From the NCBI GenBank assembly GCA_934675165.1, contig CAKUPP010000023.1:1-18542 (forward strand): a stretch of DNA of 18,542 nt, read 5' to 3'. This DNA is from an uncultured Eubacteriales bacterium. GTDB lineage: Bacteria; Bacillota; Clostridia; Oscillospirales; Acutalibacteraceae. This document shows, one piece after another, positions 7,809 to 15,570 of this stretch (position 1 is the stretch's first letter; the number at the start of each line of letters is the position of its first letter). The notes beneath the pieces are model-generated. The model worked only from the letters and a program-made list of their open reading frames with translations, had not been told where the DNA came from and did not search any database. A program made the position numbers and the translations under genes.

Positions 7809-7836
7809 AAAAAAGCAGTAAACATTAGCTTACCGC
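7809..7836 (-). terminator. Rho-independent terminator of the yaaO-ricT operon
   Basis: On the minus strand GCGGTAA (7836-7830) pairs with TTACTGC (7821-7815) around an 8-base loop, with one G-T pair, and is followed by TTTTTT (7814-7809). It lies 25 bases after the ricT stop codon and ends that operon before the helicase gene. Confidence 0.65.
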
Positions 7837-7860
7837 CTCTGAAAATTAATTTTTCCATTA

Positions 7861-8673
7861 TCATTTAATCATTTTTATTTCAGAAAATCTAAAGACCTTA
7901 GGTTGAACACTACTATCCAACTTATCTAAAAGAACTTTCGCTTCACCGGAAATCACATTGCTTGATATTATAACACCTGTACCTTCCGAAGTTGCAACTC
8001 TTTCACCCGCTTGCGGATATTTGTTAACCGCTTCATGATAAAAATTTTGTTCATATTCAATGCAACACATGAGTCTTCCACAAGTGCCTGACAACTTAAT
8101 AGGATTAAGTGGTAAATTTTGATCTTTGGCCATTTTTATTGAAACAGATTTAAAATCATTCAAAAAAGAAGCACAGCACAAACTTTTACCACACGGACCT
8201 AACCCACCTATCATTTTTGATTGATCACGAATACCAATTTGTCGGAGTTCTATACGCACTTTAAATGCAAAAGCAAGATCTTTTACAAGTGCTCTAAAAT
8301 CAACACGCGATTCAGCTACAAAATAAAAAATAACTTTGCTACGGTCAAACATGTATTCTACATCTACAAGTTTCATGTTTAACTTGTGATTTACTATCTT
8401 TTTTTCGCAAATTTCGCGGGCCTTCTTTTCATCTTTTTTGATTTCCTGAAGAGATTTTAAATCCAACTTTGTTGCTTTTCGAATGATCCTTTCATCAGGG
8501 ATTACAATATTTTTATAAACACTTCCATCTCCTACATACATTACAGTTCCGCATTCAATTCCACGTTTAGTTTGACATATAACTTTATCTCTATATCCAA
8601 ATTTTATATTTTCTATTACAAAATAATGAATTTTTCCTACTTCAGAAAATCTAACTCCTACAACTTTATACAT
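7861..8673 (-). CDS. ricT: PSP1-domain protein RicT (YaaT)
   Basis: The 270-residue product is a full-length PSP1/YaaT protein. The signature cysteine motifs are present: GPCGKSLCCASF (about 177-188) and GTCGRLMCCIEY (about 206-217). In Bacillus subtilis RicT forms the RicA-RicF-RicT complex, which carries Fe-S clusters, promotes Spo0A phosphorylation and assists RNase Y in mRNA processing. The conserved Cys residues here are consistent with cluster binding. A GGAG site lies 7-8 bases before ATG 8673. It is last in the operon, 19 bases after holB, as in other Firmicutes. RicA and RicF are not in this window, so whether the whole complex exists cannot be said. Confidence 0.93.
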   Translation of the reverse strand: MYKVVGVRFSEVGKIHYFVIENIKFGYRDKVICQTKRGIECGTVMYVGDGSVYKNIVIPDERIIRKATKLDLKSLQEIKKDEKKAREICEKKIVNHKLNMKLVDVEYMFDRSKVIFYFVAESRVDFRALVKDLAFAFKVRIELRQIGIRDQSKMIGGLGPCGKSLCCASFLNDFKSVSIKMAKDQNLPLNPIKLSGTCGRLMCCIEYEQNFYHEAVNKYPQAGERVATSEGTGVIISSNVISGEAKVLLDKLDSSVQPKVFRFSEIKMIK

Positions 8674-8692
8674 TTATGTTCTCCTTAAAAAT

Positions 8693-9466
8693 TTATATCA
8701 TAGCACACATACAGTACAACAAAAGATTGCAATTTACATTTTTATCCACTAAATCTAATATATATCTCAGCTTTTCTATCTGATCAACCTTACTATTTTT
8801 CGTTCCATCAAAATTTCCGTATGCAACATGTTTCCTTATTAATTTGCTTACCGTCTTCTCCAAAACATTTCTAACCGTAGTACGATCATCAGAAAATTTT
8901 CCAATCAATTTCAAAATGTCTGCTTTATTTCCCAAAAATATGGATTCTGCAAGTTCATCAGAATACCTTTCTGATTCTCCTTCGCTTACATCAAAAAAAA
9001 CATCCTTAAACACTTGACATCGCGACTTAATTGTTGGCAAAACAGCATCACATGATGTACACAAAATCATAAAGATAACATCCTTCGGAGGCTCTTCCAA
9101 AATTTTTATAAAAGCATTCTGCGCCTGAACGGTCATAACCTCTCCATGAACGATAATGTAAAATTTTTGCCCTCCTTCATTGGATGATATATATGCATCA
9201 CTGCGAATTTTACGTATTGAATCAATTTTTATCACCGAAACATTATCCGAATTTATAAATTTTACATCAGGGTGTGAATTTTTTAAATTTTTTACACAAT
9301 TTGAACATTTCCCACACGGCTTTACCTGACTGGTACATAAAGAATTTAAAATAACTTTTCTAACAGTTTTACATGCACCTTCCATATCATTACTTTCTAT
9401 GATGATTGCATGCGGCAATTTATTTGTCTGCGCAAGAAAAATCAATTTATCCAAATATTTATTCAT
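8693..9466 (-). CDS. holB: DNA polymerase III delta-prime subunit
   Basis: The 257-residue product belongs to the clamp-loader ATPase group. It has the four-cysteine zinc module (C44, C51, C54, C57), the conserved NAFIKILEEPP and the SRC sensor motif (IKSRCQVF). The Walker A region is degenerate (ESNDMEGACKTV instead of a P-loop), as expected for delta-prime, which does not hydrolyse ATP. With delta and tau/gamma it loads the beta clamp during replication. At 257 residues it is shorter than typical (about 300-330), with a reduced C-terminal collar domain. It starts 9 bases after the darA stop with only a weak GAGTG site, suggesting coupled translation. Confidence 0.9.
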   Translation of the reverse strand: MNKYLDKLIFLAQTNKLPHAIIIESNDMEGACKTVRKVILNSLCTSQVKPCGKCSNCVKNLKNSHPDVKFINSDNVSVIKIDSIRKIRSDAYISSNEGGQKFYIIVHGEVMTVQAQNAFIKILEEPPKDVIFMILCTSCDAVLPTIKSRCQVFKDVFFDVSEGESERYSDELAESIFLGNKADILKLIGKFSDDRTTVRNVLEKTVSKLIRKHVAYGNFDGTKNSKVDQIEKLRYILDLVDKNVNCNLLLYCMCAMI

Positions 9467-9475
9467 ACTGGCACT

Positions 9476-9799
9476 CTAAACTTTTTCAAATCTGTCTACA
9501 TTTAGTACAAATATTATTGCTCCACCTGTAGTCACCTGAAACGGAGTCTGAACTACTGCATCAGAATATGTGGGTACAGTGTTGGTAACAAGTTGATTCC
9601 TTTTGCTGCTGTACTGAGAAATAATATCAATTACTTTATTAGTTTTACTATCTTCAACTCCTATTATAAGCGTAGTGTTACCTGATTTCAAAAAGCCTCC
9701 TGTAGAAGCCATTTTCGTAACTTGAAAATTTTCTTCCGTAAGAGCATCCATTACGATCGACGCATCATCACTACCCATAATAGACATAACCAATTTCAT
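9476..9799 (-). CDS. darA: Cyclic-di-AMP receptor protein DarA/PstA (YaaQ)
   Basis: This is a PII-like protein of 107 residues that binds the second messenger c-di-AMP. The conserved segment FQVTKMASTGGFLKSGNTTL followed by IIGVE is the nucleotide-binding loop of this family, and the C-terminus (GGAIIFVLNVDRFEKV) fits too. The frame stays open upstream to 9835, but the ATG at 9799 has GGGGTG at 9806-9811 with a 6-base spacer and gives the family's normal length (about 109), so I choose 9799. It lies between the decarboxylase and holB. No tmk gene separates it from the decarboxylase and no yaaR follows, unlike Bacillus. Confidence 0.93.
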   Translation of the reverse strand: MKLVMSIMGSDDASIVMDALTEENFQVTKMASTGGFLKSGNTTLIIGVEDSKTNKVIDIISQYSSKRNQLVTNTVPTYSDAVVQTPFQVTTGGAIIFVLNVDRFEKV

Positions 9800-9838
9800 A
9801 AAAAACACCCCAATTAACTTACTATATTTGAACATAAT

Positions 9839-11170
9839 TTATTTTAACACATTAATTTTTAAAATTCCATATCTTATTAATAACTCTTGCTGAATACTTC
9901 CTATTTTTTCGCCCGGCATAACCACAGGAATCCCTGGTGGACAAGGGCAAACAACTTCTGCCGCAATTCTATTTAAACTATCATTTACACTAACGCATAC
10001 GGAATCACTCATAATTGCTTCTCTAAGACTAACACAAATTTCAGGTAAAGGAACTTCCTTAAATATATTACTTGGTGTTTCTTTTTTTATTTTTAAATTA
10101 TTCAAAAAATTTTTCAACCTTTTCCAATCTTCATCAGTATTAAATGGTGTAGGAATCAAAACCACGTAATTTTCATCACACATTTCAGGTTCAATCAAAT
10201 ATTTATGCAAAATATCTCTTACCTCATACCCAGTGTACCCTATTTTAAAAACACCCAAAGATATTCTAGTTGGATCAGATATACTGTGATTAGGAATATA
10301 AATTCCTTTTTTTTCAGCCATGTATTTTATTTCTAAAACTTTTTCTTCTAATTTTTTAAATTCATTTAATGCATTTTCAGTAAGCCACTGAACTGCCCAA
10401 TCCATAGAAGCCATAGTAGGATAAGACGGACTTGTAGATCCAAACAAAGCCATTGCAGATTTTGCCTGAATTACATATTTTTTTCGATTTATATGAAGCC
10501 ATGCACCTCCGGTTAAAACTGGTAAAGTTTTATGCGCAGAATCTGCAGTCATAGTAGCGCCGTGAGCAAGAGGATGCAAATCTTTATTTAAAAATTTGAG
10601 GTGTGAACCGTGAGCATTATCCACAATTACAGGAATGTCCATTTTTAATCCCTTACGTGATATAAGCTGAACATCTTGCAAAATTCCATGATAACTTGGT
10701 GAAGTTAAATATATACCCTTAAACGAATTTTTTTGGCATAATTTTTTATTCAATTCATTAACATCAAGGCGCTCGCTAAGCCGAGATTCGCAATTTATGT
10801 GTCTATTTAGCCACACCAAATTGATTCCAAGTAAAGCTGCAGCACATACTGCGGAGCGATGAATCAATCTGTCACATATAACATTTTCACCCTCATTTGC
10901 AATTAATCTAAACATTGCTTGTATGCAAAGAGTATTACCACCTGATGAAAAAAACGATCCATCCGTTTTATAAAGTTTAGTTAATCGTTTTTCGGCATCC
11001 TTTATTATTCCGGACGCTTCATAAAGACTATCTGTACATGGAAGCTCTGTAAAATCCAAATTATAAATATCTGAAAAATCACCAACATTACATTTGTGAC
11101 CAGGGGTATGAAATGATGACATATTAATCGATTTATAATTTTTTAAAAAATCAAAAAAATTTTTTTTCAC
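9839..11170 (-). CDS. Orn/Lys/Arg decarboxylase family PLP enzyme (YaaO-like)
   Basis: The 443-residue product is a fold-type I pyridoxal-phosphate decarboxylase of the short YaaO/SpeA type. Visible motifs are HTPGHK (21-26), SSGGNT (75-80), the PLP-pocket DNAHGSH (184-190), the Schiff-base lysine K214 in DSAHKTLPVLTGG, and the C-terminal CPPGIPVVMPGE. Enzymes of this group decarboxylate arginine, lysine or ornithine to polyamines or their precursors; the substrate cannot be read from the sequence. The start is GTG at 11170-11168, with GGAG about 6 bases upstream. It is the first gene of the yaaO-darA-holB-ricT operon, diverging from spoVAC across 75 bases. The linkage to darA is conserved in Firmicutes and is probably positional rather than functional. 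Confidence 0.9.
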   Translation of the reverse strand: MKKNFFDFLKNYKSINMSSFHTPGHKCNVGDFSDIYNLDFTELPCTDSLYEASGIIKDAEKRLTKLYKTDGSFFSSGGNTLCIQAMFRLIANEGENVICDRLIHRSAVCAAALLGINLVWLNRHINCESRLSERLDVNELNKKLCQKNSFKGIYLTSPSYHGILQDVQLISRKGLKMDIPVIVDNAHGSHLKFLNKDLHPLAHGATMTADSAHKTLPVLTGGAWLHINRKKYVIQAKSAMALFGSTSPSYPTMASMDWAVQWLTENALNEFKKLEEKVLEIKYMAEKKGIYIPNHSISDPTRISLGVFKIGYTGYEVRDILHKYLIEPEMCDENYVVLIPTPFNTDEDWKRLKNFLNNLKIKKETPSNIFKEVPLPEICVSLREAIMSDSVCVSVNDSLNRIAAEVVCPCPPGIPVVMPGEKIGSIQQELLIRYGILKINVLK

Positions 11171-11190
11171 TGTTTTCTCCTATAATTTTT

Positions 11191-11220
11191 TGAATATAGT
11201 TAAAAATATTTGAAATAATA
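11191..11220 (+). promoter_or_regulatory. Candidate sigma-G-type promoter of spoVAC
   Basis: TGAATA (11191-11196), a 17-base spacer and AATAATA (11214-11220) resemble the forespore sigma-G pattern (GNATR, then CATNNTA), about 26 bases before the ATG. Expression of spoVA genes from sigma-G is established in Bacillus. The region is very AT-rich, so the match could be chance. Confidence 0.35.
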
Positions 11221-11245
11221 AGAAGTAAAAGGATGTGACAAATTT

Positions 11246-11692
11246 ATGAACATAAGTAAAAAAGAATACTCAAAAATGGCCGGAGATACCTCTCCAGCAA
11301 GTCCAATTTGGAAAGATTTTTTTATGGCATTTGTATTTGGTGGTGGAATATGTGTGATAGGCCAAGCACTGTGCCAATTATATATGACCGCCTTTTCTCT
11401 AGACAAAAAAATTGCAAACACTTGGGTATCCATAACTTTAATTGCTTTAAGCTCCTTCCTTACAGCAATAAATTGGTATCCCAAAATTGCTAAATACGCT
11501 GGCGCAGGAACTATTGTTCCTATTACAGGATTTTCAAATTCTATTACCGCTCCGGCAATAGAATTCAAAAGCGAAGGACAAATATTTGGAATTGGAGCAA
11601 AAATGTTCATTATGGCAGGACCTGTAATCGTTTACGGAACAATTGCTTCGATGGTTTATGGACTAATTGTTTGGATATGGCATTTATATTAA
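11246..11692 (+). CDS. spoVAC: Stage V sporulation protein AC
   Basis: The 148-residue membrane protein has the length of SpoVAC (about 150). An N-terminal cytoplasmic segment (MNISKKEYSKM...) is followed by about four membrane segments, with signature stretches FVFGGGICVIGQAL, the loop YAGAGTIVPITGFSNSI and FIMAGPVIVYG. SpoVAC is a channel component in the inner spore membrane that moves Ca-dipicolinic acid during spore formation and germination. The ribosome binding site AAAAGGATGTG lies about 8 bases upstream. It is the only intact plus-strand gene here and is alone: spoVAD and spoVAE, which normally follow, are absent. Instead its stop codon overlaps the rlmB stop codon on the other strand by three bases. 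It suggests a spore-forming ancestry. Confidence 0.92.
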   Translation: MNISKKEYSKMAGDTSPASPIWKDFFMAFVFGGGICVIGQALCQLYMTAFSLDKKIANTWVSITLIALSSFLTAINWYPKIAKYAGAGTIVPITGFSNSITAPAIEFKSEGQIFGIGAKMFIMAGPVIVYGTIASMVYGLIVWIWHLY

Positions 11693-12441
11693 CCGCGCTG
11701 ACGTTTTACTTCATACATCAAAATACCAGCTGCAACAGATGCATTTAAAGAATTTATTTTTCCACACATAGGTAAAGAAAGCACAAAATCACATTTCTCA
11801 CGAACCAACCTACTTATTCCATTCCCTTCCGAACCAATAACAAGTGCCAGCGGGCCGGTCAAATTTTGATCGGTCCATTTTTCGCCGTTCATATCTGCAC
11901 CATATATCCATAATCCTTTATTTTTTAAATATTCAATCGTGGATGACATATTACCCACTTTTGCAGTTAAAATATACTCGAGCGCTCCAGCCGAAGATTT
12001 TTCAACAGATGCAGTCAATCCAGCAGCACGCCTTTTGGGTATAATTACGCCATGAGCTCCCACACATTCCGCTGTGCGAATTATAGCACCAAGATTATGT
12101 GGATCTTCAATACCATCCGCTATAATTACAAAAGGTGATTCTTTTTTTTGAGCTGCAAAATCCAAAATGTCGTCTACTGTACATGACTTTGAAGCCCCAA
12201 TTATTGCAACTACACCTTGATGCATACTCCCTGCACAAATATTGTCAAGTGCTCTTTTTTCAACTTTTTTTATTGTTATTTTATTTTCTTTTGCCATTTT
12301 AAGTATAACTTTAAGTGAACCTGAAATATCACCGGAAGAAACTAATAACGAATCAATTGTACGTCCGGATTTTATAGATTCTAAAACTGCATTCCTACCC
12401 ATTATATAATCAGAAATCACATTGTTATCATTGTTAAACAC
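11689..12441 (-). CDS. rlmB: 23S rRNA (guanosine-2'-O-)-methyltransferase RlmB, TrmH family
   Basis: The 250-residue product is a SpoU/TrmH methyltransferase. An N-terminal L30e-like substrate-binding domain (about 12-85) contains the start motif MGRNAVLESIKSG. The knotted catalytic domain has motif 1 DPHNLGAIIRTAECVGAHG, motif 2 LVIGSEGNGISRLV and motif 3 LPMCGKINSLNASVAAGI. RlmB uses S-adenosylmethionine to methylate a guanosine of 23S rRNA. The frame opens with GTG at 12441, 12 bases after a GGAG; ATG at M14 would be a late alternative. It follows the DtxR-family gene after 76 bases and so may be partly co-transcribed with the iron operon. The 3' end overlaps spoVAC tail to tail. Confidence 0.92.
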   Translation of the reverse strand: MFNNDNNVISDYIMGRNAVLESIKSGRTIDSLLVSSGDISGSLKVILKMAKENKITIKKVEKRALDNICAGSMHQGVVAIIGASKSCTVDDILDFAAQKKESPFVIIADGIEDPHNLGAIIRTAECVGAHGVIIPKRRAAGLTASVEKSSAGALEYILTAKVGNMSSTIEYLKNKGLWIYGADMNGEKWTDQNLTGPLALVIGSEGNGISRLVREKCDFVLSLPMCGKINSLNASVAAGILMYEVKRQRG

Positions 12442-12517
12442 TTTTTAACACATCTCCTCAAAACACTATCAATTTTAAAAGGATATATTTTACACTTTTG
12501 TGCTGCATAAAAATACT

Positions 12518-12910
12518 TTACGGTACTTTTTTAATAACCTTTTGAAAATTTAAAAATTTTTTTATCTTACCTATAGTTTCTCGGCTAAGTATATGCTCTA
12601 TTTTACAAGCATCTATTTCTGCCGTTTTCTTACTTACTCCTAAAGCATCTACTAAAAATTTACTTAAAATTTGATGCCTTTGATAAATTTCTTTTGCTAC
12701 TTTTTTCCCTTCTACAGTCAAATTTATTTTGCCGTATTTTTCCTGAAAAAGCAAACCTTTGCTCTTCAAAAGTTTAACGGCTTTGGTAACACTTGGTTTA
12801 GATATAGACAATTCTGAAGATATATCAGTTATGCCTACACTAAAGCCTTGCTGATCTAAAATATAAATTACTTCAATATAATCTTCTAAGGATGCACTTA
12901 AACAAAACAT
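12518..12910 (-). CDS. DtxR/MntR-family metal-dependent transcriptional repressor
   Basis: The 130-residue product has an N-terminal winged helix (about 5-62; recognition region SISKPSVTKAVKLLKSKGL) and the metal-binding dimerisation domain (65-125). The SH3-like third domain of DtxR/IdeR is absent, as in MntR. Candidate metal ligands D10, E13, H79, C102, E105 and H106 are visible. C102-x2-E105-H106 equals the primary iron site of DtxR, while D10 is MntR-like (DtxR has Met), so the site is mixed. Its place behind feoAB and the palindrome over the feo promoter suggest an iron-sensing repressor of its own operon. A GAGGTAG site overlaps the upstream stop codon (12919-12921), showing translational coupling. 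Confidence 0.88.
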   Translation of the reverse strand: MFCLSASLEDYIEVIYILDQQGFSVGITDISSELSISKPSVTKAVKLLKSKGLLFQEKYGKINLTVEGKKVAKEIYQRHQILSKFLVDALGVSKKTAEIDACKIEHILSRETIGKIKKFLNFQKVIKKVP

Positions 12911-12918
12911 ATTCTACC

Positions 12919-13077
12919 TCATTTTTTGCTTCTATTGCAATACTTTTTGCCTGGACAAGAATTACATTTTGTGATTCCCGATTCATTATTTTTTAAACGT
13001 CTCTTCACTGCTTTCGAAATTATAAATAAAACCAATAAAAGTACTAATATAACAATTATAGCATCAGTCAAATTCAT
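12919..13077 (-). CDS. FeoB-associated Cys-rich membrane protein
   Basis: This 52-residue gene starts at ATG 13077, with GGGGGT five bases upstream overlapping the end of feoB, and stops at TGA 12919-12921. One membrane helix (residues 5-21) is followed by a basic stretch (KAVKRRLK) and the motif C38-x2-C41-PGKKY-C47 near the C-terminus. This is the layout of the small FeoB-associated Cys-rich proteins found next to feoB in many Firmicutes. They are thought to assist ferrous iron uptake; the cysteines may bind iron or an Fe-S cluster, but their role is not settled. It is coupled to both feoB and the repressor gene downstream. Confidence 0.85.
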   Translation of the reverse strand: MNLTDAIIVILVLLLVLFIISKAVKRRLKNNESGITKCNSCPGKKYCNRSKK

Positions 13078-13079
13078 AA

Positions 13080-15446
13080 TTAACCCCCTACACACTTAGA
13101 AATCAGACTTAAAACTTGGTAAATAAGTGCCGAAGATACATATGCCATAAAAAACTGATATACCAAAGACAATATAGTAAGTTTATAATTACCCAATTCC
13201 TTATGAATAGCAGACAAAGCAGCAACACACGGTGTATATAAAAGTGTAAAAATCATAAAAGATATAGCACTACGTAAAGGAAAAATTTCTGTAAGAATAT
13301 TACTTAATTGCTCCGAATTATCCGCTTTATACAGAACCGAAAATGTACTTACAATCGATTCTTTAGCCATTACTCCCGTTAAAAGAGCGACGGCAGATTC
13401 CCAATTTCCAAATCCGCAAATACTAAATATGGGTGCAATAAAACCACCTATCTTGGCAAGTATACTTTGGGAATTATCAGTTACAAACTGAAAATTAAAA
13501 CTAAATGATTGCAAACACCACACAATTAATGTAGCTATTAAAATAACTGTTCCAGCTCGTTCTATAAAATCTTTTGTTCTATCCCAAACACTAAGCCAAA
13601 CATTTTTTAATGAAGGAATTTTATATTCAGGCATCTCCATAATGAAAGGAGCAGAATTACCTTTAAAAACACTTTCTTTAAATATCCATGCAGTAAATAT
13701 ACCCACAGCAATCCCTACCCCGTAAAGCGACAAAATAGCAGCAGTTTGATGGTGAGGGAAAAAAGCTGAAGCAAATAACAGATACACCGGCATTTTAGCG
13801 CTACAAGACATAAATGGAATTAAGAATATTGTCAAATTTTTATCTCTTTTATTTTCTAAAATTTTTGTCCCCATAACAGCAGGCACAGTACACCCAAAGC
13901 CCATAATCAGCGGTACAAAAGCTTTTCCAGAAAGTCCAATTTTTCTAAAAGGTCTATCCATTACAAATGCAGCTCGTGCCATATAACCGCAATCTTCTAA
14001 AATCGATAAAAGCGTAAACAATAAAATAACTTGTGGTAAAAAAGCTATAACTGCTCCAACTCCACCTATAATAGAATCCAAAACTAAACTTTTACACCAC
14101 GCAGACGCCCCTAAATAATTCAACACTTTTTCCATCGTATAGTACGTATTATCCGTGATAATCTTTTCACACCAATGTTTAAGTGTGGATCCTATTGGCC
14201 CAAATGTAATATAAAAAATTAAAAACACAAATATAAAAAAGCAAGGCAATGCACTATGTTTACCGGTTAAAATTTTATCTACTTTATCAGAAAATGATAT
14301 TTTGCCAACTTTTTTATCGCTTTTTATAGATACCTTACATAACCTCATTACATATTCATATCTTTCGTCAGGAATTATCATATCCTTTTCTTTTGAATAT
14401 AAAAAGCTAACATGATTTCTTATATTTTCTATTTCAACTACATCTTGTGACGATACTCTAGCTTCAGACATAGCATAAGGATCATTTTCAAATATTTTAA
14501 TTACTTTAAATCTACTATTTGGAATATACTTTATATCTTTACTAATCAAATTTTCTATTTGCGAAAGAGCATGTTCGACTTCTTCTGAATAAATATTAAT
14601 ACCATGACGAAACTTTTTTTTACTAACATACATATCTGATATTTTGTTTAACAGCAAATCTATACCTTTATTTTTACCTGCCGAAATTGGCACGACTGGG
14701 ACCCCTAACTCTTTTTCCAATACTTTGTAATCTATTACTTTGCCTTTATAAAACAATAAATCAGTCATATTCAAAGCTAACACCACAGGGAAATCCAGCT
14801 CTAAAAGTTGTGTTGTAAGGTACAAACTACGCTCTAAATTTGTTGCATCTAATATATTTATTATTAAATCCGGACACTCGTTTAAAATATATTCCCTAGT
14901 AATCACTTCTTCCGGCGAATATGGTGACAAAGAATACACACCCGGCAAATCAACAAGATTTACCATTTCGTTGATTCCTCTAATTCTTCCCTCTTTACGT
15001 TCAACTGTAACACCGGGCCAATTACCTACATATTGATAACTCCCGGTTAAAGAATTAAATAACGTAGTCTTACCGCTATTAGGGTTACCTATCAGCGCTG
15101 TTGTGAAAACATGTTTTGATGTTTCTGTTAATGGTGACGCCAAAAAAGGAACTATTTTTCTTTCTGATTTAAGCTTTGAATTTTTTTCTGATTTAAAAAA
15201 AGCACTTGCTTCTTTCTCGTTTTTGAATATTTCTATATCATCAGCTTCTGACCTTCTTACACTTAAATCATAGTCATGAATTTTTATTTGAATTGGGTCC
15301 CCAAATGGAGCATATTTAACAACTTTAACAAAAGTGCCTGGGGTAAGCCCCATATCAACCATTCTCCTACGCAAAAGGCCTTTGCTACCTATTTTTTTAA
15401 TTATTGCACAATCTCCTGGCTTTACATCACTCAAATTCACTTGCAT
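13080..15446 (-). CDS. feoB: Ferrous iron transporter, FeoA-FeoB fusion
   Basis: The product of about 788 residues imports Fe2+. Residues 1-75 are a FeoA SH3-like domain (LSDVKPGDCAIIKKIG, RRRMVDMGLTPGT). The FeoB GTPase follows: G1 GNPNSGKTT (about 120-128), switch region YVGNWPGVT, G3 DLPG (about 166) and G4 NMTD (about 226). The polytopic membrane domain carries the gate motifs MGFGCTVPAVMGT and PFMSCSAKMPVY. FeoA and FeoB are often separate genes in Clostridia; here they are one protein joined by a charged linker (about 75-100). The frame opens with GTG at 15458, but ATG at 15446 gives the family's usual FeoA start; neither has a strong ribosome binding site. It is the first gene of the feo operon. 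Confidence 0.94.
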   Translation of the reverse strand: MQVNLSDVKPGDCAIIKKIGSKGLLRRRMVDMGLTPGTFVKVVKYAPFGDPIQIKIHDYDLSVRRSEADDIEIFKNEKEASAFFKSEKNSKLKSERKIVPFLASPLTETSKHVFTTALIGNPNSGKTTLFNSLTGSYQYVGNWPGVTVERKEGRIRGINEMVNLVDLPGVYSLSPYSPEEVITREYILNECPDLIINILDATNLERSLYLTTQLLELDFPVVLALNMTDLLFYKGKVIDYKVLEKELGVPVVPISAGKNKGIDLLLNKISDMYVSKKKFRHGINIYSEEVEHALSQIENLISKDIKYIPNSRFKVIKIFENDPYAMSEARVSSQDVVEIENIRNHVSFLYSKEKDMIIPDERYEYVMRLCKVSIKSDKKVGKISFSDKVDKILTGKHSALPCFFIFVFLIFYITFGPIGSTLKHWCEKIITDNTYYTMEKVLNYLGASAWCKSLVLDSIIGGVGAVIAFLPQVILLFTLLSILEDCGYMARAAFVMDRPFRKIGLSGKAFVPLIMGFGCTVPAVMGTKILENKRDKNLTIFLIPFMSCSAKMPVYLLFASAFFPHHQTAAILSLYGVGIAVGIFTAWIFKESVFKGNSAPFIMEMPEYKIPSLKNVWLSVWDRTKDFIERAGTVILIATLIVWCLQSFSFNFQFVTDNSQSILAKIGGFIAPIFSICGFGNWESAVALLTGVMAKESIVSTFSVLYKADNSEQLSNILTEIFPLRSAISFMIFTLLYTPCVAALSAIHKELGNYKLTILSLVYQFFMAYVSSALIYQVLSLISKCVGG

Positions 15447-15489
15447 TTTACACCACACATTTCAAATTTATATCATATTATATATGCTT

Positions 15490-15531
15490 ATTATACTGCT
15501 TGTATTAAAAAAAGTAAACCCAGGCTAACTT
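15490..15531 (-). promoter_or_regulatory. feo promoter with overlapping candidate DtxR-type operator
   Basis: On the minus strand a -35 TTTACT (15518-15513), a 17-base spacer and a perfect -10 TATAAT (15495-15490) form a good promoter. The sequence AAGTTAGCCTGGGTTTACTT (15531-15512) is an imperfect palindrome (14 of 20 positions symmetric) that covers the -35. The half GTTAGCCT resembles half-sites of DtxR/IdeR boxes. A repressor bound here would block polymerase. Alternatively the palindrome plus its seven following T may act as a weak terminator for the leucine-rich-repeat gene; both roles are possible. Confidence 0.55.
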
Positions 15532-15570
15532 TTAAAAACTTTGCTTTCATGTTCGGTAAACAATTTTCCC

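Noticed and set aside
9800..9835. Upstream extension of darA by 12 codons to 9835
   Set aside because: A ribosome binding site (9806-9811) sits inside the extension, and the shorter form has the usual family length.
11200..11610. Minus-strand open frame of 136 codons opposite spoVAC
   Set aside because: It is antisense to a clear SpoVAC gene and its translation shows no family features.
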